From: Nocardia mexicana NBRC 108244
GTDB taxonomy: Bacteria; Actinomycetota; Actinomycetes; Mycobacteriales; Mycobacteriaceae
Assembly (NCBI RefSeq): GCF_001613165.1
Contig: NZ_BDBV01000007.1
Coordinates: 37,975 to 101,974, forward strand
Length of the DNA stretch: 64,000 nt
Direction of reading: 5' to 3'
Part shown: positions 46,231 to 55,072 of the stretch, in pieces
Position numbering within the stretch: position 1 is the first letter of the stretch
Layout: every line of letters begins with the position of its first letter
Translations under genes and position numbers: made by a program
The notes under the pieces: generated by a model
Seen by the model: only the letters and a program-made list of their open reading frames with translations
What the model was told of the DNA's origin: nothing
Database searches by the model: none

Positions 46231-46593
46231 ATGATGAAACGCACCGTCGCTGCGGCAACGGCAGCAGTTGCGGCCTCACTCTTCACGTTCGGCCAGTCCT
46301 GGGCGCAGGAGTCGGAGAGCCAGTTCCAGGTCTCCGAAAACGTCACCGTGGTCGCCAATGTCGCCAATCCGGCCGACAACACCTGCTACCCGGCCGTGAT
46401 CAGCGCCGAAGGCCCGCGGACGGTGTACTGGAACAATGCCACCCCGTTCTACGCCACGATCTACGCGCGCGGCGGCGACGGCCCGGAATGCGGTGGACAG
46501 GTCTACGAACGGCTCCGCCCCGGCCAGGTTTCGGGCGTCCCGAACACCCTGCACGGCGCGGTCATCGACGTCAGGTTCTCGTCGTTCCAGTAG
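46231..46593 (+). CDS. Small secreted protein
   Basis: A 120-residue exported protein. The signal peptide MMKRTVAAATAAVAASLFTF is followed by GQSWAQESES, with a likely cleavage after about residue 26. The mature part (about 94 residues) has two cysteines in NTCYPAV and PECGGQV. AGAGGA lies 8 bp before the ATG; the second ATG at 46234 could also be used. No family recognised. It stands alone between two larger gaps. Confidence 0.75.
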   Translation: MMKRTVAAATAAVAASLFTFGQSWAQESESQFQVSENVTVVANVANPADNTCYPAVISAEGPRTVYWNNATPFYATIYARGGDGPECGGQVYERLRPGQVSGVPNTLHGAVIDVRFSSFQ

Positions 46594-46766
46594 GTTTCGG
46601 CGAGTAACCCGCTCCCGCGGTCGTCTGCTCCGGGTCGATCAGGCCCGGGGCAGGCGGGCGGAGAACAGACCGGCGTCATAGCAACAGGTTCGGAAGTGCG
46701 GTTCATCGTAGGCATCGAGCAATTTCGGTCATGCGGTTGCGTTGTGGCGCATGCCAGAGTGGGCCG

Positions 46767-47189
46767 ATGGCGAAATGGAAAGAAGTAGAAACCGCGGTAC
46801 CCGATCTGGCCGGTGCGGTTCGAGCACGGTTCGAGGCGACCAAGCATCACGTACTGGCCACGCTGCGGAAGGACGGCTCGCCGCGCGTCAGCGGTACCGA
46901 GGTGGCCTTCGACGGGGACGAGATGCAATTGGGGTCGATGCCGGACGCGGCGAAGGCCCGCGACTTGCGGCATGACGGCCGCTTCACGATCCATGCCAAT
47001 CCTGGTGATGGTTCGATGCGCGGCGGTGACGGGAAGGTCACCGGCACCGTGATCGAGGTGCCGAACGAGGGATCCCATCTGTTCCGACTGGATATTCGTG
47101 AGGTGGTGCACACGACGGTGGAGAACGACCAACTGGTTATCCGGTGGTGGACACCGGACAGTGGCCTGTGCGAGATCCGACGGACATAG
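46767..47189 (+). CDS. PPOX-class (F420/FMN) pyridoxamine oxidase-fold protein
   Basis: A 140-residue split-barrel flavin or F420-binding protein. The pattern FEATKHHVLATLRKDGSPRV, SGTEVAFDGDEMQLGSMP and ARDLRHDGRFTIH is typical of the actinobacterial PPOX-class F420-dependent family. Such enzymes reduce or oxidise small aromatic or biliverdin-like compounds using F420 or FMN. ATG 46767 gives MAKWKEVETAVPDLAGAV; the longer frame lacks homology. It is followed by a converging coiled-coil gene. Cofactor is inferred. Confidence 0.9.
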   Translation: MAKWKEVETAVPDLAGAVRARFEATKHHVLATLRKDGSPRVSGTEVAFDGDEMQLGSMPDAAKARDLRHDGRFTIHANPGDGSMRGGDGKVTGTVIEVPNEGSHLFRLDIREVVHTTVENDQLVIRWWTPDSGLCEIRRT

Positions 47190-47230
47190 CCACGTGGCCG
47201 GATGAATTCGATCCCACGAGCGGTGAAGAC

Positions 47231-47253
47231 CTCCGGCTGAGTCGAATCCGGAG
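47231..47253. terminator. Hairpin between PPOX and coiled-coil genes
   Basis: CTCCGG (47231-47236) pairs with CCGGAG (47248-47253); flanking GA and TC extend it with one bulge. It lies in the gap between converging genes. No T-run. Confidence 0.45.
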
Positions 47254-47289
47254 ATCTCCACCGCACGCCATGCTCCGGGCTGAACTCGG

Positions 47290-47781
47290 CTACTCCTTGG
47301 GCGGAACCCTGTCGAGGAGCTCCTTCATCATCCCCGAGAGAGCTTGCAGTACAGCGTCCTGTCCATCGAACCTCGCATCGACAGTGTCGAAGCGAGCATC
47401 ATGCCCATCGAGCCTGGCATCGACAACATCGAACCGCGCATCAGCCCTATCGAACCTGGAATCAACAGCATCGAACCGCGCATCCTGCCGATCGAACCGG
47501 GCATCAACAACATCGAACCGCGCATCAGCCCTATCGAACCTGGAATCAACACCATCGAACCGCGCATCCTGCCGATCGAACCGGGCATCGACGGCGTCGA
47601 ACCTGGCATCAACGTGCTGTTTCAGTTGTGCGGTGTCGGCGTGGACCAAGCCGAACTCCTCCAGGACGGCCTGGTGGCGTTGGTCGGCTCGGGTTCTGAG
47701 CTCCGCTACCTGGGAGGCGGTTGCGTTGGTGGCGCAGAGCCTTTCCAGATTGGCGACACGGTCTTCGAGTGGTGCAGTCAT
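47290..47781 (-). CDS. Heptad-repeat coiled-coil protein
   Basis: A 163-residue protein made mostly of tandem heptads of the type DARFDxV: VDARFDRQDARFDGVDSRFD and so on from about residue 54 to 140, then a hydrophobic tail VLQALSGMMKELLDRV. The pattern predicts a long coiled coil, similar to DUF1640-like and phage-tail-associated helical proteins. The ATG at 47781 gives MTAPLEDRVANLERL, itself a helical start. DNA underneath has an exact 84-bp double repeat. Function unknown; it may be structural. The repeats make copy-number variation likely between strains. Confidence 0.8.
   Translation of the reverse strand: MTAPLEDRVANLERLCATNATASQVAELRTRADQRHQAVLEEFGLVHADTAQLKQHVDARFDAVDARFDRQDARFDGVDSRFDRADARFDVVDARFDRQDARFDAVDSRFDRADARFDVVDARLDGHDARFDTVDARFDGQDAVLQALSGMMKELLDRVPPKE
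47428..47595. repeat. 84-bp tandem duplication of 21-bp units
   Basis: Eight 21-bp units, each beginning ATCGAACC, cover 47428-47595. Units 1-4 (47428-47511) and 5-8 (47512-47595) are nearly identical, an 84-bp higher-order repeat. Each 21-bp unit is one heptad pair of codons set in the coiled-coil gene. Confidence 0.85.
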
Positions 47782-47872
47782 CGCTGATCGGTCCTCTCGG
47801 TTGCGGGACATACTAACAATCGGCGCCCGCGGGGAGGCGGGCGAAAACCGGGCCGGGATGCCGGACCGGGGC

Positions 47873-49504
47873 TCAGGTGCGATCGCGGAGTAGCGGGATT
47901 CGGACTGCTTCGACGGCCTGTTGGATGTGGGCGCAGTCGGGGGCGGTGAACCCGGCGATCTTGTCATCGATGTTGTTGTGACACACCGTGATCAGGGTGC
48001 TGGCCAGGGCGGGGTAGTCGGCGCTGGGGAAGAGTTGGGTCTGTGTCGACCAGTACAGGGCGGCGGCCTTGTCGAGGCCGATGCCGTCGACCTTGCGGCC
48101 GCCCAGCGTGCCGCCGTCGGTGATCAGGGCGGCGAGCCTGTTGCCCACGCCGCTGTTGGTGTGGACGCCGCCGTTGTCGGGTGCGCGGTCACGGTCGGAG
48201 TGGGTCGCAGGGACCCAGCCCGGCCCTTTGTACGTCTCCGGCTGCGGGTCGGCGGCCGAGCGCGGTGACCTCATGTCCCGGATGACGCCGACATCAGTGC
48301 CGTTGCCGATCTTCCAGCGGTCGGCCTTCCTGCCGCGCTTTCCGGCCAGTTCGGTGAACTCACCGAACACGTCCGACATGGATTCGTTGATCGCGCCGGA
48401 TTCGTTGACGTAGTTCAGGCCGCTGGTGCGTTCGGTGACGCCGTGGGTGAGCTCGTGGGCGACGACGTCGAGACCCAGCACCGCGCTGCCGATCACGAAG
48501 CCCTGCTCGTCGGTCCAGTACGCGTTCGCGTACGGACAGGCCTCGGCGCAGACGCGCACGGTGGCGCGCAATGCCTTGCCGCTGCCTGGGACCTCGATGC
48601 CGATCAGATCCGTCAGACCGCCCAGTGCGGTGTGGCGGCGATAGAAGTCCTCGGTGTCGCCCATCCAGTCGTAGACCTTGTCGGCGTCCTCGTTCCCCGG
48701 GACCCGGGGACCGCCCTCCGTGCGCACCACGGGATAACTGCCCGCCGCGCCGCAGGGCACGGCGAGTGTCCGCTCCGCACCCTGGGAATCGGCATCGCAG
48801 ACAACACGATCGAGCGCACGCTCCGCAGGCAGGGCGTCGAGCACCGCACCGCCGACGGCCGCCACGAAAACCCGCCACACCGCGGCCCGGGCGCGGATGT
48901 CGTACCGGTAGGCCGGGACGGCGACGCGGTCGGGACGTTCGCCGTCGACCAGGCTCGGATCGAACCACGCCGCCGACTCCGAGCGCACCCGCAGCGCGTC
49001 GGCGGCGAGCCCGGACAGCTCGGCCACCTTGCCCACGGCGGTGCGCCGCGCCGCCTCGGCCGGCTCGGTGCCACCCGACGGATAACTGCCATCGATACGC
49101 TCCGACAGCGCGCCGGTCGCCGACTGCAGCGACCCGTCCGGCCGCAACGCCAGCGCGACACCGGCACCGTGCACCGGGATCGCACCGACCCGCTGGCCGA
49201 GCCGGACCGTACTGCCGCCCGCCCGCCCGGCCACCGTCGTCACGACGAGATCGGCTGCGGCGCCGAAGAGTTGCTTGATATCGGCCGAATGCGCGGTGGC
49301 CGCCGTCGCGGGATCGGCGAGGCCCCGGCCGCCGGGCACCGCGATCGGCCGATCCGGCACGATCTGACGGACCGCGCCGCGGGAACTCTCCTGCACCCGC
49401 TTCGGCGCGGTCGCGAGCGACGGGCCGACGGGCGGCTGAGCCGCCAGTGGCGCCGACAGCAGCACGAGCGAGGCAACCCACAGGCCGCACAGACAGGTCT
49501 TCAT
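47873..49504 (-). CDS. M4 family (thermolysin-like) zinc metalloprotease, secreted
   Basis: A 543-residue secreted protease. The signal peptide is MKTCLCGLWVASLVLLSAPL with likely cleavage after AAA-type ALAAQ. A FTP/PepSY-type propeptide occupies about 30-240. The zinc motif is HELTH with His350, Glu351 and His354, the third ligand Glu374 lies in NESMSD, and the catalytic His is in DNGGVHTNSGVGN. All are intact, so it should be active after removal of the propeptide. ATG 49504 gives the signal peptide; an earlier frame does not. It digests external protein. Confidence 0.96.
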   Translation of the reverse strand: MKTCLCGLWVASLVLLSAPLAAQPPVGPSLATAPKRVQESSRGAVRQIVPDRPIAVPGGRGLADPATAATAHSADIKQLFGAAADLVVTTVAGRAGGSTVRLGQRVGAIPVHGAGVALALRPDGSLQSATGALSERIDGSYPSGGTEPAEAARRTAVGKVAELSGLAADALRVRSESAAWFDPSLVDGERPDRVAVPAYRYDIRARAAVWRVFVAAVGGAVLDALPAERALDRVVCDADSQGAERTLAVPCGAAGSYPVVRTEGGPRVPGNEDADKVYDWMGDTEDFYRRHTALGGLTDLIGIEVPGSGKALRATVRVCAEACPYANAYWTDEQGFVIGSAVLGLDVVAHELTHGVTERTSGLNYVNESGAINESMSDVFGEFTELAGKRGRKADRWKIGNGTDVGVIRDMRSPRSAADPQPETYKGPGWVPATHSDRDRAPDNGGVHTNSGVGNRLAALITDGGTLGGRKVDGIGLDKAAALYWSTQTQLFPSADYPALASTLITVCHNNIDDKIAGFTAPDCAHIQQAVEAVRIPLLRDRT

Positions 49505-49708
49505 CGTGTCTCCCCCTGCGATCTTCCGATGGATGTGAGTGAACAACCGCTCTACGCGATCGAGATCCGATCGCGCTCCCCCGAGGCAGCACTCCCCGGT
49601 AATCACCATCGACACGGCGGCGCGGCCGCGTTCCCCTCGGACCGTCCGGCGCGGCCGATGTGTACTCCCCGAAGCCCCTTGCCGGAGGGGATCTTTCGCG
49701 GCGGAGCG

Positions 49709-50248
49709 CTAGAGCTTCGCCAGCACCCGCTGCACCGTGAGATAGGTGCGCGTGGTGATGTCCTTGCCGTACACCGATTCCAGCCAGCCCATGAAGTCCG
49801 GCGTGGCGGCGGCGGAGTTGTCGATCACCGCGAGGATCGCCCGCGCGGCCTCGTCGTAGCCCACGACCTGCATTCCCGCCGCGAGACGCTCCGGCGGCGG
49901 GCCGGGCGGCCCCTGCGCGGCATCCTTCACGAACGTCACCGTCAGGTAGGTGCCGTGGCCGTGCGTGAGCCCCGGGAACGGGTCGGAGTCGACCAGTGCC
50001 CGCAATTCCTCGCGGCTGCGGATGATGGTGCCGCCGCCGATGCCGAGTTCGGCATTGAGCGCACGCTGGATGCGCGTTTCCAGCTCGGCGACATCGGTTG
50101 CGGCACAGCCGAATACGACATTGCCGCTACTCAGTACCGAACCCACCGCATCGAACCCCAGCCCCTCGAACACCCCGCGCAGCTTCTCGTTGCGCATGTT
50201 CGGATTGCTGGGCATGATCCCGCGTAGCAGGGCGGCGTACCGGTTCAT
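49709..50248 (-). CDS. DUF1697 domain-containing protein
   Basis: A 179-residue DUF1697 protein, a common conserved bacterial family of unknown function. MNRYAALLRGIMPSNPNMRN, LSSGNVVFGC and YLTVTFVKD match the family. It converges with no gene; upstream lies the acetyltransferase end at 50288. It is the last gene before the conserved backbone resumes. No catalytic motif is evident. Confidence 0.9.
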   Translation of the reverse strand: MNRYAALLRGIMPSNPNMRNEKLRGVFEGLGFDAVGSVLSSGNVVFGCAATDVAELETRIQRALNAELGIGGGTIIRSREELRALVDSDPFPGLTHGHGTYLTVTFVKDAAQGPPGPPPERLAAGMQVVGYDEAARAILAVIDNSAAATPDFMGWLESVYGKDITTRTYLTVQRVLAKL

Positions 50249-50287
50249 ATGCCGAACGTACCGCCTGGCTCCGACAAGTTCGGCGAG

Positions 50288-51043
50288 CTAACCGGCCTGC
50301 GGCGTACCCACCCCGTTCTTCTTGCGCTCGATGTCCTCCAGCGCCGCGATGTACTTGGCGCGCTCCTCAGCCCCGGCCTCCCACGCCTCCTTGCGGTTCT
50401 TGACCACCTTCGCGGGCGCGCCGACGGCGATGCCGTAGTCCGGGATGTCGCCCTTGACCACGGCGTGCGCGCCCAGCACGCAGCCGCGGCCGACACGGGT
50501 CTCACGCAGCACGGTCACCTTGGCGGCGATCCAGGTGTCCGGTCCGATGCGCACCGGGCTCTTCACGATGCCCTGGTCCTTGATCGGCAGGGTGATGTCG
50601 TCCATCTTGTGGTCGAAGTCGCAGATGTAGCACCAGTCGGCGACCAGCGTGGATTCACCGATCTCGATATCGAGGTAGGTGTTCACGACGTTGTCCTTGC
50701 CGAATACCACCTTGTCGCCGATGCGCAGCGAGCCCTCGTGACAGCGCAGGGCGTTGCCGTCGCCGATGTGCACCCACTTGCCGATCTCCATGCGGCTCAG
50801 CTCGGGCGTCGCGTGGATCTCCACCCCGCGGCCCAGGAAGACCATGCCGCGCAGCACGATGTGCGGATTGGCCAGGCGGAATTTGAACAGCCGGTAGTAC
50901 CGCACCAGATACCAGGGCGTATACGCCCGGTTGGCGAGCACCCAGCGCAACGACGCCATCGTCAGAAAACGCGCCTGCTCCGGGTCGCGGCGGCGCGACC
51001 CCCGCCATCGCGAGCGCAACGGCGCGCCCCACATGCTCGTCAC
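50288..51043 (-). CDS. Left-handed beta-helix acetyltransferase (Rv3034c-like)
   Basis: A 251-residue acetyltransferase of the LbH (hexapeptide repeat) type. The hexapeptides are visible from about residue 75 onward, for example VFLGRGVEIHATPE, then VVFGKDNVVNTYLD, GIVKSPVRIGPDTWIAAKVT and IAVGAPAKVV. In mycobacteria the homologue lies in the methylglucose-lipopolysaccharide gene region and is thought to acylate that glucan. GTG at 51043 is preceded by AGGGAG; ATG at 51034 is the alternative. It faces the PQQ-propeller lipoprotein gene. Confidence 0.93.
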   Translation of the reverse strand: MTSMWGAPLRSRWRGSRRRDPEQARFLTMASLRWVLANRAYTPWYLVRYYRLFKFRLANPHIVLRGMVFLGRGVEIHATPELSRMEIGKWVHIGDGNALRCHEGSLRIGDKVVFGKDNVVNTYLDIEIGESTLVADWCYICDFDHKMDDITLPIKDQGIVKSPVRIGPDTWIAAKVTVLRETRVGRGCVLGAHAVVKGDIPDYGIAVGAPAKVVKNRKEAWEAGAEERAKYIAALEDIERKKNGVGTPQAG

Positions 51044-51269
51044 GAACTTGCTCCCTAGAGTCCAGCGGGCGACTGCGTCGTCCAGCGGTGTCGTCGTCGA
51101 GGTACCAGGGTACTTTCGCGGCGTGCCACGGCAGCGGCTGCCCTCGGACAATCCCGGGTGCGACACGATCCGGCGGACACGCCCGATTCCAAGCTCACCC
51201 AGCCCGGTGACAGCGGTGCGGATGTTCTAGTCTCGTGCAGGCCCGTACAAGCAGATGGGAGTCCAGCAG

Positions 51270-52604
51270 GTGCGTACGCGAATCGGCACGGCCCGCCGCG
51301 CCACCGCGGCCCTCGGCGCCCTCGGCATGCTCGTGCTGAGCGGGTGCGGCAGCACCACATTGGACGATATCAAGGTGGGTCCGGGCAAGGGCTGGCCCGC
51401 CGCGTACCACGACGCCCGCAACAGCGGCGCCAGCCCGGTCACCGGTTCGCGGCACCTGATCCCGAGCTGGACGCGGCCGCTGGGCGGTCCCGCGGCAGCC
51501 TCCACCCTCATCGGCCCGGGCGGGCAACTGTTCGTCACCACGCGCATGCCGGGCGACTGTGTCGGCAAGCCGGGCACCGTCGGCGCCATGTACGCCTTCC
51601 AGATGCCGACCGGGCGCAAGCGGTTCTGTAACCCCATGGGGCCGGACGCGATCGCCGCCGGCTCGGCGGTGGACGGACTGGACAATGTCTACGTCGGCGA
51701 CAACGGCGCCCTGACCTCCTTCAACGCGCTCGGACAACCGCGCTGGCGCACACCGGTCGCGGGCGTGCCGGTATCGGTGCAGTTCACCAGCGACGGCGAC
51801 GTGCTGTCGGTGACGCAGTCCGGCCAGGTCGACGTGGTGGATCGGCAGACCGGGGACCTGCGGTCGGCCACCTTCCAGGCGCTGGGCGAGCCCGATTTCC
51901 TGACCCAGCCCGGACTGCCGCGGCCGCCGGACGGCAAGGGCATCGGCGACTGCGTGACCGGCGGACCGCAGTGCCCGGTGGCGAACGTGTCGGCCATCGA
52001 GAAGGATTCGGGACGCTTTTATCTGACCGTCCGGCGGCCGGGCGAACCCATGACGTCGCTGGTCGCACTCCGCTACGCGGACAAGCAGATCCGGCAGGAG
52101 TGGAGCGCCGACATCCTCGCCGAGGGCAGCGGGACCGCTCCCACGCTGGCCGCGGACGGCAAGACCGTGTACGTGGGCGACAACAGCGGCCGGCTCCTGG
52201 CCGTCGACGCCACCGACGGGCGCACGAAATGGACTCAGCCGCTGGGGTTTTCGCCGCGCGGCGCGGTCTCGGAGCAGGACGGGCTGCTGATTCCGGGCGG
52301 GGACGACGGGCATCTGCTGGCGCTGCGCGACGAGGGCGACGCCGCCCGGATCGCCTGGGAGCGCAAGGATCTGCAGCTGCGCGGGCGGCCGGTCCAGACC
52401 GCCGGCGACACCGGGTACGTGGTCGCCCCCATGGGTGAGACGCTGAGCCTGGTCACCTTCCAGCCCAGCGACGGCACCACCGTCGCCTCCGCCGAGTTAC
52501 CGGGCGCGCAGGGCTCCGCCGTCGGCACCGCCGTGAGCGCCAAGGGCGATGTGATCGTGACGACCCGCATCGGCGAACTGTTCGCCTTCAAGCCGGAGTC
52601 GTAG
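51270..52604 (+). CDS. PQQ-like beta-propeller lipoprotein (Rv3035-like)
   Basis: A 444-residue lipoprotein. The lipobox LSGC at about residue 26 follows the signal peptide. Then seven or eight propeller blades, with repeats such as VYVGDNGALTSFNALGQPRW and YVGDNSGRLLAVDATDGRTK (in part), give the BamB/PQQ fold. The GTG at 51270 has GGGAG 8 bp before; ATG 51255 would lengthen it by five residues. In mycobacteria Rv3035 occupies this position. A scaffold or envelope-assembly role is likely but unproved. Confidence 0.92.
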   Translation: MRTRIGTARRATAALGALGMLVLSGCGSTTLDDIKVGPGKGWPAAYHDARNSGASPVTGSRHLIPSWTRPLGGPAAASTLIGPGGQLFVTTRMPGDCVGKPGTVGAMYAFQMPTGRKRFCNPMGPDAIAAGSAVDGLDNVYVGDNGALTSFNALGQPRWRTPVAGVPVSVQFTSDGDVLSVTQSGQVDVVDRQTGDLRSATFQALGEPDFLTQPGLPRPPDGKGIGDCVTGGPQCPVANVSAIEKDSGRFYLTVRRPGEPMTSLVALRYADKQIRQEWSADILAEGSGTAPTLAADGKTVYVGDNSGRLLAVDATDGRTKWTQPLGFSPRGAVSEQDGLLIPGGDDGHLLALRDEGDAARIAWERKDLQLRGRPVQTAGDTGYVVAPMGETLSLVTFQPSDGTTVASAELPGAQGSAVGTAVSAKGDVIVTTRIGELFAFKPES

Positions 52605-52637
52605 CATCTCACCGAAGTAGCTGCGCGACAGCATTTT

Positions 52638-53081
52638 TCACCGTTGCGCGCGGGAGCGTGCGACGGATTCCAGATTATCGGAGATCCGCTGGAGCTTGCC
52701 CAGCAGCGCGCGATAGTCGTCGGGAGTCAGCCCGTCGAGGGTGGCGGCACGTTCGGCATCGATGAGTTCGGACAGCCGGCGATATTCGGCTTGCCCCTCC
52801 TGAGTCAGGACGTACAGCCCGTCCGCAGCGACGCTCACCCAATCGCGTTCGATGAACGCCTGAACATGCGGTGCGACAGTCGATTCGGCCGCATCACGGA
52901 AGTGCGCATGCGCCCGGTCCAGTCCGGCCAGGTCCGTCGGCCCCCTGGCGATGGTGTTGAGGACCTGCCAGGAACGCCGCACCAGCCCGTGCCCGGACAG
53001 CAGGTCGGCGAAGTTCTGCTCGAGCAGCGTGTCGATATGCCGCAGGAAGTAGCCGAGTGGCTTCGCATGTCCCGTTTCCAT
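52638..53081 (-). CDS. MarR-type winged helix regulator
   Basis: A 147-residue MarR-like regulator. The helix region LVRRSWQVLNTIARGPTDLA and the wing VSVAADGLYVLTQEGQAEYR are family-like, though the recognition helix is degenerate. METGHAKPLGYFLRHIDTLL is the helical N-terminus. It is divergent from a second MarR gene over 58 bp with the palindrome ATACATGTAT. Such pairs often regulate each other. It converges with the PQQ lipoprotein gene. Target unknown. Confidence 0.85.
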   Translation of the reverse strand: METGHAKPLGYFLRHIDTLLEQNFADLLSGHGLVRRSWQVLNTIARGPTDLAGLDRAHAHFRDAAESTVAPHVQAFIERDWVSVAADGLYVLTQEGQAEYRRLSELIDAERAATLDGLTPDDYRALLGKLQRISDNLESVARSRAQR

Positions 53082-53110
53082 GACCCCTCCAAATACTTGC
53101 ACTATTACAT

Positions 53111-53120
53111 ATACATGTAT
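53111..53120. promoter_or_regulatory. Palindrome between divergent MarR genes
   Basis: ATACATGTAT is a perfect 10-bp palindrome, centred in a 58-bp AT-rich gap. TTGC (53098) and GCAA (53125) flank it symmetrically at a wider distance. The pattern suits a MarR dimer site shared by both promoters. Confidence 0.55.
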
Positions 53121-53139
53121 TTTAGCAATAAGTTGTACG

Positions 53140-53619
53140 ATGACAAGAGTGACGACGAGCGATCCCTCGACGGCCGCCATCGAGCGGGCAATGGTGGCCA
53201 TCCGCCGCAGCCAGACCCGGCGCTCCCTCAATCGGATCGGTGCGCGAACCGGCCGTGCGGCCATCGACCCGACGGTGTTCGGCGTCCTGGATGCCGTGCA
53301 GGCACACGACGGCGAGACCACCGTCACCGATATCGCGGCCGCGCTGGGGGTGGACCAACCGCGCGCCAGTCGGCTCGTCGGCCGCGCGATCGGCGACGGA
53401 TTCCTCCGCCGCGAGGCCGACCAGGGCGATGCCCGCCGCGTCCTGCTCCGCCTGACGCCCGCCGCCCGCACCGCACTCGGGCGCGCCCGCGAGGTCCGTC
53501 AGGCCGCCTTCGCCCGAGCAACCGCAGACTGGCCGGACGGTGAGCGCACCGAATTCGCCCGCCTACTCACCAAATTCGTCGCCGACTTCGATCGCGTGAT
53601 CGCAGAATCCGCCGACTGA
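53140..53619 (+). CDS. MarR family transcriptional regulator
   Basis: A 159-residue MarR protein. VTDIAAALGVDQPRASRLVG is the helix-turn-helix and LRREADQGDARRVLLRLTPA the wing. The ATG at 53140 removes an upstream stretch inside the operator. It is divergent from the other MarR-type gene and likely shares the 53111 palindrome. Its ligand is unknown; the shared promoter suggests reciprocal control. It ends 75 bp before the converging THUMP-like gene. Confidence 0.94.
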   Translation: MTRVTTSDPSTAAIERAMVAIRRSQTRRSLNRIGARTGRAAIDPTVFGVLDAVQAHDGETTVTDIAAALGVDQPRASRLVGRAIGDGFLRREADQGDARRVLLRLTPAARTALGRAREVRQAAFARATADWPDGERTEFARLLTKFVADFDRVIAESAD

Positions 53620-53694
53620 GCACCCGGGCCCGCACGAGCGAGGACTCCATCCGGAATGCCGTGGGCTCGATCGAGCCGCGCCCGGTCCGGCCGC

Positions 53695-54867
53695 TCAGCG
53701 GGCCGGAGGGGTCTCGCAGACGAAGACCGTCGGGGTGCGGCCGATTCGGGTGATCACCAGGGTGTGGGGATGTGAGCCCCCGGGTTTGAGCCTGGCCCGC
53801 AATGCGTCGGGGTCGATATCGACTCCCCGCGTGAGGATTTCGAGCGGGCCACAGTCGCGGCGACGCAGTTCGGCGCGCAGCGGCTTCTCGCGGAAGTCGA
53901 GGCGGTCGAGGATATGGAAGCCACGCACGCCGTCGGGGACACGGTCGCCGGTGACGTAGGCGATGCGGGGATCCAGCTGCCACAGACCGTGTCTCGCGGC
54001 GTAGTGGCGAACCAGGCCGGCGCGCACCACCGCGCCGTCCGGGTCGATGATCCACTCGCCCGGCCCTTGGTCGGGGATATCGTCCGGCTCGGCGTCCGTG
54101 AGAGTCCAGGACGAGCCGCCTGTAGTCAATACGGTGGCGCGCCGGGAGATCCCGGTGTCAGCGAGGCCCGCCGACCACAGGGACGCCTCGCGCACCGCGC
54201 CGTCGAGCGAGACCACCTCCACCTCGCCGTCGCGGGCGAAGCTGTCGAAATCCAGTCCGGGAGCACACTTCACGACCAGGTCGCGGCCGTGGTAAGCGTC
54301 CAGCAGATCCGGCAGTGGCGGTTGCAGCTTCGCGGGATCGTGGGTGCGGCGGCCGTCGGAGCGCCGGGCCGGATCGGCGATCACGACCGTATCGGAACTG
54401 CACGGCGCCAGTGCGTCCGCCTTGGCCAGCAACACATTTCGCGCGTCGGACAGGTTGTGTGCCGCCATGGCCAGCCGCACCTCGTCGAGGTCGCTGCCCA
54501 GCACGGCGGGGCAGACCTCGTGCAGCGCGGCCAGTTCCGCGCCGATCGAACAGGTCACATCGTGCACGGCCCGGCCCGCCAGCCGCCGGGCGCGATGGCG
54601 CGCCACCGCACTCGGCGTCGCCTGCTGCAGGGCGTCGTCGGTGAACAACCACTCCCCCGCCCCGTCGAGCTTCGCTGCCGCCCGCCGCCGCAGCCGCACC
54701 GTCTCCACCAGCGCGGCCGCCCGCTCCCCGTGCTCGCGGCGCACCCGCTCCAGGTCCCCCACCAGTGACGCCGTGGTCAGTGCCAACCGATCCACCTCGG
54801 CCAGCGCCGACGACCCGGCGGCACCGGACAGGTACCCGACGTCCTCGCGAGAAATCCGATAACCCAC
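53695..54867 (-). CDS. THUMP-like domain class I methyltransferase (Rv3037c-like)
   Basis: A 390-residue protein of the THUMP-like/SAM methyltransferase family. The SAM fold shows as VHDVTCSIGAELAALHEVCP then VLGSDLDEVRLAMAAHN, and VVIADPARRSDGRR plays the role of the DPPR motif. The C-terminal third (residues 320 on) is the THUMP-like part with LEILTRGVDIDPDALR. GTG at 54867 follows a purine stretch. In mycobacteria Rv3037c occupies this place. RNA or small-molecule methylation is possible; substrate unknown. Confidence 0.92.
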   Translation of the reverse strand: MGYRISREDVGYLSGAAGSSALAEVDRLALTTASLVGDLERVRREHGERAAALVETVRLRRRAAAKLDGAGEWLFTDDALQQATPSAVARHRARRLAGRAVHDVTCSIGAELAALHEVCPAVLGSDLDEVRLAMAAHNLSDARNVLLAKADALAPCSSDTVVIADPARRSDGRRTHDPAKLQPPLPDLLDAYHGRDLVVKCAPGLDFDSFARDGEVEVVSLDGAVREASLWSAGLADTGISRRATVLTTGGSSWTLTDAEPDDIPDQGPGEWIIDPDGAVVRAGLVRHYAARHGLWQLDPRIAYVTGDRVPDGVRGFHILDRLDFREKPLRAELRRRDCGPLEILTRGVDIDPDALRARLKPGGSHPHTLVITRIGRTPTVFVCETPPAR

Positions 54868-55072
54868 TACCGATCCCCCGGGTCGGGAATCAGATCTCCC
54901 CGCCGCGGTGGCCGCACCGCCGACATCGTCGCCACGGTCCACCTGCAGTGGTCACGCCGCCCCGAGCCACCCGGTGGCGAAGGCGCAGCCGACGCCCGCC
55001 GGTCGCGCGGACCGCACCGCCCTGCCGGGTTCGGCGGGAGCGCCGCTGCCCATGCAAATCCGCTGCGGCGCA

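Noticed and set aside
47344..47787. Plus-strand ORF with IEPGIN/IEPRI heptads
   Set aside because: The 21-bp repeat keeps several frames open on both strands. The minus frame has a natural start, a classic charged coiled-coil pattern and non-repeat ends, so it was preferred.
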